From GCA-2733415 sp964276095 (lineage in GTDB: Bacteria > Bacteroidota > Bacteroidia > Flavobacteriales > Flavobacteriaceae): 64,000 nt of DNA. The first letter of the stretch is position 1, and each line of letters opens with the position of its first letter. The notes beneath the pieces are model-generated. The model worked only from the letters and a program-made list of their open reading frames with translations, was not told the DNA's origin and searched no databases. The position numbers were made by a program, and so were the translations under genes. This document shows, piece after piece, positions 62,101 through 64,000 of the stretch. Location of the stretch: contig CAXYDR010000003.1 in NCBI GenBank assembly GCA_964276095.1, forward strand, positions 1,550,001 through 1,614,000, read 5' to 3'.

Positions 62101-64000
62101 GCAGGAATTACACGTCAATTGACTACAACTGATTTTGAACAATCCAATGTGGAATATATGGAGTTTTGGGTTCAGGATCCATATCTTGATGGTATTAATG
62201 TCTCTTCATCAACAGGTGGGAAACTAACCATAAACTTAGGGAGTATCTCTGAAGATGTATTAAGAGATGGACGTAAGTTGTATGAAAACGGATTACCAGA
62301 GGATGGTAATGAATTGCCTACAAATGTAAATAGTACTCCTTGGGGGAATGTTCCTACTAATCAGGCATTAATTTACGCATTTGATTCAGAGGGTGTAGGG
62401 AGAACAAATCAAGATGTTGGTTTAGATGGGTTAAATGATATTAAAGAAGCAGGAATTTATACAGCCAATCCATCATTGACTGATCCAGCTGGAGATAATT
62501 ATGTGTATTATTTAAATACGCCAGGTTCGGTATTGGAACGATATTACAATTACAATGGAACACAAGGGAATTCTCCAGTAAGTGTTACTGATACGAATAG
62601 AGGGTCTACAACTTTACCGGATGTAGAGGATTTAAATAGGGATAATACTATGAATACGATTGATAGTTACTATCAATATGAATTAGATATTACGCCTGCA
62701 ATGGATTTAAATTCAAATTTTGTTAGAGACATAAAACCGTTTCAAAGACTAATGCCAAACGGTACAACAAAAAGTGGTAGATGGATTCAGTTTAGAGTGC
62801 CTCTAAGAGGAACTCATGCTCAGTCAGTAAATGGAATTAGTGATTTTAGGTCTGTGCGTTTTATGCGTATGTTTTTAAGTGAGTTTTCTGAAAATGTAGT
62901 ACTTCGTTTTGGAGCTTTAGAACTGGTTAGGGGAGATTGGAGAACTTATACGCAGTCGTTAGATTCGCAAACTGATAACTCAACCGATGCTACTGATTTT
63001 GAAGTAGGGGCTGTCAATACTCAAGAAAACCCTGGTTATATAGTTCCTCCAGGTATTGAATTGGAAGAATTGTATAGTAATAATACAGTATTGCGTCAAA
63101 ATGAACAATCACTATCACTTCGTGTAAAGAATTTAGAAGAAAAAGATGCAAGAGCAGTTTATAAAAATCTTAATATTGACATGTTGCAGTTTAAAAAAAT
63201 GCGAATGTTTATACATGCTGAAAGTATTGAAAATGCTCCAGCTCTTGGCGATAGGGAGTTAGCAGGTTTTTTAAGAATGGGTAATGATTTAACGAATAAT
63301 TACTATCAAATTGAAGTTCCATTAACACCATCATTACCTAGTATTTCTGCTACAGAGGTTTGGAAAGAGAGTAATGAAATCGATTTACAATTAGAGATTT
63401 TAAAGAGTATAAAAGCCTCAGGTATTAATACTTCAGGTATTGATACAGGTGTTAGGTATTTCGATTTACATAGGGACTCGGGTGAATTACTACCAGTAAC
63501 TTTGGATGGTAATGATATACCAACAACTATTATAGCTTCTGATATTAGGTATAGAGTTGCGATAAAAGGAAATCCTAGTTTAGGAAATATACGTAACCTA
63601 ATGTTAGGGGTTAGAAGTAATAATAATACACCTGTTTCTGGAGAAGTATGGTTTAATGAATTGCGTTTGTCTGATATGGATAATAAAGGAGGTTGGGCTG
63701 CTTTATTAAGTGCTGATGCCAATATTGCTGATTTTGCAACTGTTTCTGCCTCGGGTAAAAGGAGTACAGTTGGTTTTGGTTCTTTAGAGCAAGGTCCAAA
63801 CGAAAGAAGTAGAGATGATGTAAAACTGTATGATGTTGTAACTAATTTAAACATTGGGCAATTATTACCGAAAAAATGGGGAATAAAAATCCCGTTCAAT
63901 TATGGAGTTGGAGAGGAAATTATTACGCCTAAATACGATCCGTTATATCAAGATTTAGAGTTGCAAACAATTATAGATAAAGATCCAGAAAATGAGGAAT
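59152..64000 (+). CDS. sprA: Type IX secretion / gliding motility outer-membrane translocon SprA (5' part, runs off window)
   Basis: Open reading frame of 1616 codons without stop at the window end; SprA proteins are usually about 2,300-2,500 residues, so a third is missing. A signal peptide (MSILAQRIFG... ending VFAQ, cleavage near residue 22) is followed by GYNLGHLNVPNPTS and YTYDPFTDRY. Further on come VSMDIGFLHSKQDNP, QISLSLLGKVGKRLQITANY, and YVDDFEGAQSAIDVKSPLSW (about residue 850), all characteristic of SprA. It forms the channel through which T9SS cargo such as the DM13 protein crosses the outer membrane. Start ATG chosen 22 bases after ruvA. Confidence 0.95.
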   Translation, partial: MSILAQRIFGVLVLVSAIVFAQDPVANDSIIQPQTGYNLGHLNVPNPTSITSKYTYDPFTDRYIYTESIGDFNINYPVILTPKEYEKLVLQEYMQGYYKSKLDALEGKKEGSEEARKNLLPEFYINSGFFESVFGGNTIEVIPQGYVSMDIGFLHSKQDNPVLSPENKSSFTFDFDQQISLSLLGKVGKRLQITANYDTESVFDFQNQIKLEFTPTEDDIIRKIEVGNVSMPLNSTLITGAQSLFGVKTELQFGKTTVTAVYSEQKSQRQSVTAEGGGTLEDFNLFALDYDESRHFFLSQYFRNNYDKTLENYPFINSNIQITRLEVWVTNRNNTVNNVRNIVALQDLGESTNLGEPAVSVSAGPNAYPDNSNNGLNPETIGSGSILTDQIRDIATVQQGFGALSTIASEGTDYSKLENARKLTENSEYNYNAQLGYLSLNQRLTNDEVLAVAYQFTVGGQVYQVGEFATDGVDATTVDSGTGAVTNNNLVLKMLKSNLTTVAEPVWDLMMKNVYALGAYQLSQESFKLDILYTDPSPVNFISEVPGTPLPSDVEQTTLLQVFDLDKLNTNNDPQQGGDGFFDFYPGITVNTENGSVFFTKVEPFGEYLFDKLDLTPGVGPEEYDDGIDLTDSELANWNDNQTKYVYKNLYASTKTVAAEDAAKNKFQLKGRYKSTGGGGISIGAFNVPRGSVTVTAGGRQLIEGVDYTVDYQLGRVQIHDEALKASGTPIDISVENNAAFGQQSKRFAGINVEHKFNDNFQIGGTFLNLKEKPLTQKANLGYEPINNTIIGFNGNYSTEVPFLTRLANKLPNIDTDVPSNVSVRGEFAYLLPGSPKQTKQNGEATTYVDDFEGAQSAIDVKSPLSWKLASIPRSKGSSNLLSDPIPNNDIAQGFRRAKLSWYGIDPIFYSNNKPSGVSDDDISTLETRRIFIDEVNDQDIAQGQTTVLQTLDLAYYPDQRGPYNNYDPAVQTSFETTPSNNWAGITRQLTTTDFEQSNVEYMEFWVQDPYLDGINVSSSTGGKLTINLGSISEDVLRDGRKLYENGLPEDGNELPTNVNSTPWGNVPTNQALIYAFDSEGVGRTNQDVGLDGLNDIKEAGIYTANPSLTDPAGDNYVYYLNTPGSVLERYYNYNGTQGNSPVSVTDTNRGSTTLPDVEDLNRDNTMNTIDSYYQYELDITPAMDLNSNFVRDIKPFQRLMPNGTTKSGRWIQFRVPLRGTHAQSVNGISDFRSVRFMRMFLSEFSENVVLRFGALELVRGDWRTYTQSLDSQTDNSTDATDFEVGAVNTQENPGYIVPPGIELEELYSNNTVLRQNEQSLSLRVKNLEEKDARAVYKNLNIDMLQFKKMRMFIHAESIENAPALGDRELAGFLRMGNDLTNNYYQIEVPLTPSLPSISATEVWKESNEIDLQLEILKSIKASGINTSGIDTGVRYFDLHRDSGELLPVTLDGNDIPTTIIASDIRYRVAIKGNPSLGNIRNLMLGVRSNNNTPVSGEVWFNELRLSDMDNKGGWAALLSADANIADFATVSASGKRSTVGFGSLEQGPNERSRDDVKLYDVVTNLNIGQLLPKKWGIKIPFNYGVGEEIITPKYDPLYQDLELQTIIDKDPENEE

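Noticed and set aside
63306..63899. 197-codon frame antisense to sprA
   Set aside because: Shadow frame; sprA is continuous through this stretch and matches its family.
1..64000. CRISPR arrays, insertion sequences, prophage genes or toxin-antitoxin pairs
   Set aside because: I saw no regularly spaced direct repeats, transposase, integrase, phage structural gene or cas gene in the window.

Overview
The window is AT-rich chromosomal DNA from a marine-type member of the Bacteroidetes, most likely family Flavobacteriaceae. Evidence is the gene content (alternative complex III actABCDEF with coxBA, the type IX secretion translocon gene sprA next to ruvA, a type IX C-terminal sorting domain, an archaeal/eukaryal-type mevalonate pathway) and the recurrent Bacteroidetes -7 promoter motif TAnnTTTG upstream of many genes. 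No species can be named from sequence alone.

Layout. 0.4-7.0 kb: housekeeping genes on the minus strand (VKGC-like HTTM protein, ribF, pth, rplY, prs), a plus-strand tRNA-Leu(CAA) and a dicarboxylate/amino-acid symporter. 7.3-17.6 kb: plus-strand methyltransferase, a secreted NTF2-like protein, an HI0933-type flavoprotein, the isoprenoid block mvaD / mevalonate kinase / UbiA-type prenyltransferase, an RluB-like pseudouridine synthase and an MBOAT/SGNH O-acylation pair. 17.5-26.0 kb: minus-strand genes for a hydrolase, a GT-C mannosyltransferase, a metallo-beta-lactamase-fold lipoprotein and two family 2 glycosyltransferases; then a small Cys-rich lipoprotein, a membrane polyferredoxin and an FAD-dependent oxidoreductase. 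26.2-29.1 kb: plus-strand double-DM13 type IX cargo, a GH113-like lipoprotein and an M50-like membrane peptidase.

29.1-36.5 kb is the most distinctive region: a minus-strand arsenosugar biosynthesis locus (peroxidase-like CMD protein, radical SAM ArsS, a rhodanese with a hidden export signal, a TIGR04282-type glycosyltransferase, purine nucleoside phosphorylase, ArsM, then PiT phosphate transporter, DUF547 lipoprotein and a TIGR04283-type glycosyltransferase). The genes fit a route from arsenite by methylation, radical adenosylation, base removal and sugar transfer.

36.6-39.1 kb holds a YgiQ-type radical SAM protein and a SPOR protein. 39.4-50.6 kb is a complete respiratory operon: actABCDEF (quinol oxidation and electron transfer to cytochrome c) followed by coxB and coxA (aa3-type oxidase). 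50.8-64 kb has an outer-membrane protein, a small secreted protein, ruvB, a cytochrome P450, queG, a malic enzyme/phosphotransacetylase fusion, ruvA and the 5' part of sprA, which runs off the window.

The least expected observations are: in-frame N-terminal extensions lacking any ATG/GTG/TTG start in two genes (the rhodanese and the M50 protein), an 80-bp palindromic repeat that supplies the apparent start codon of an arsenosugar glycosyltransferase gene, and a possible membrane electron-transfer locus next to the DM13 cargo protein.
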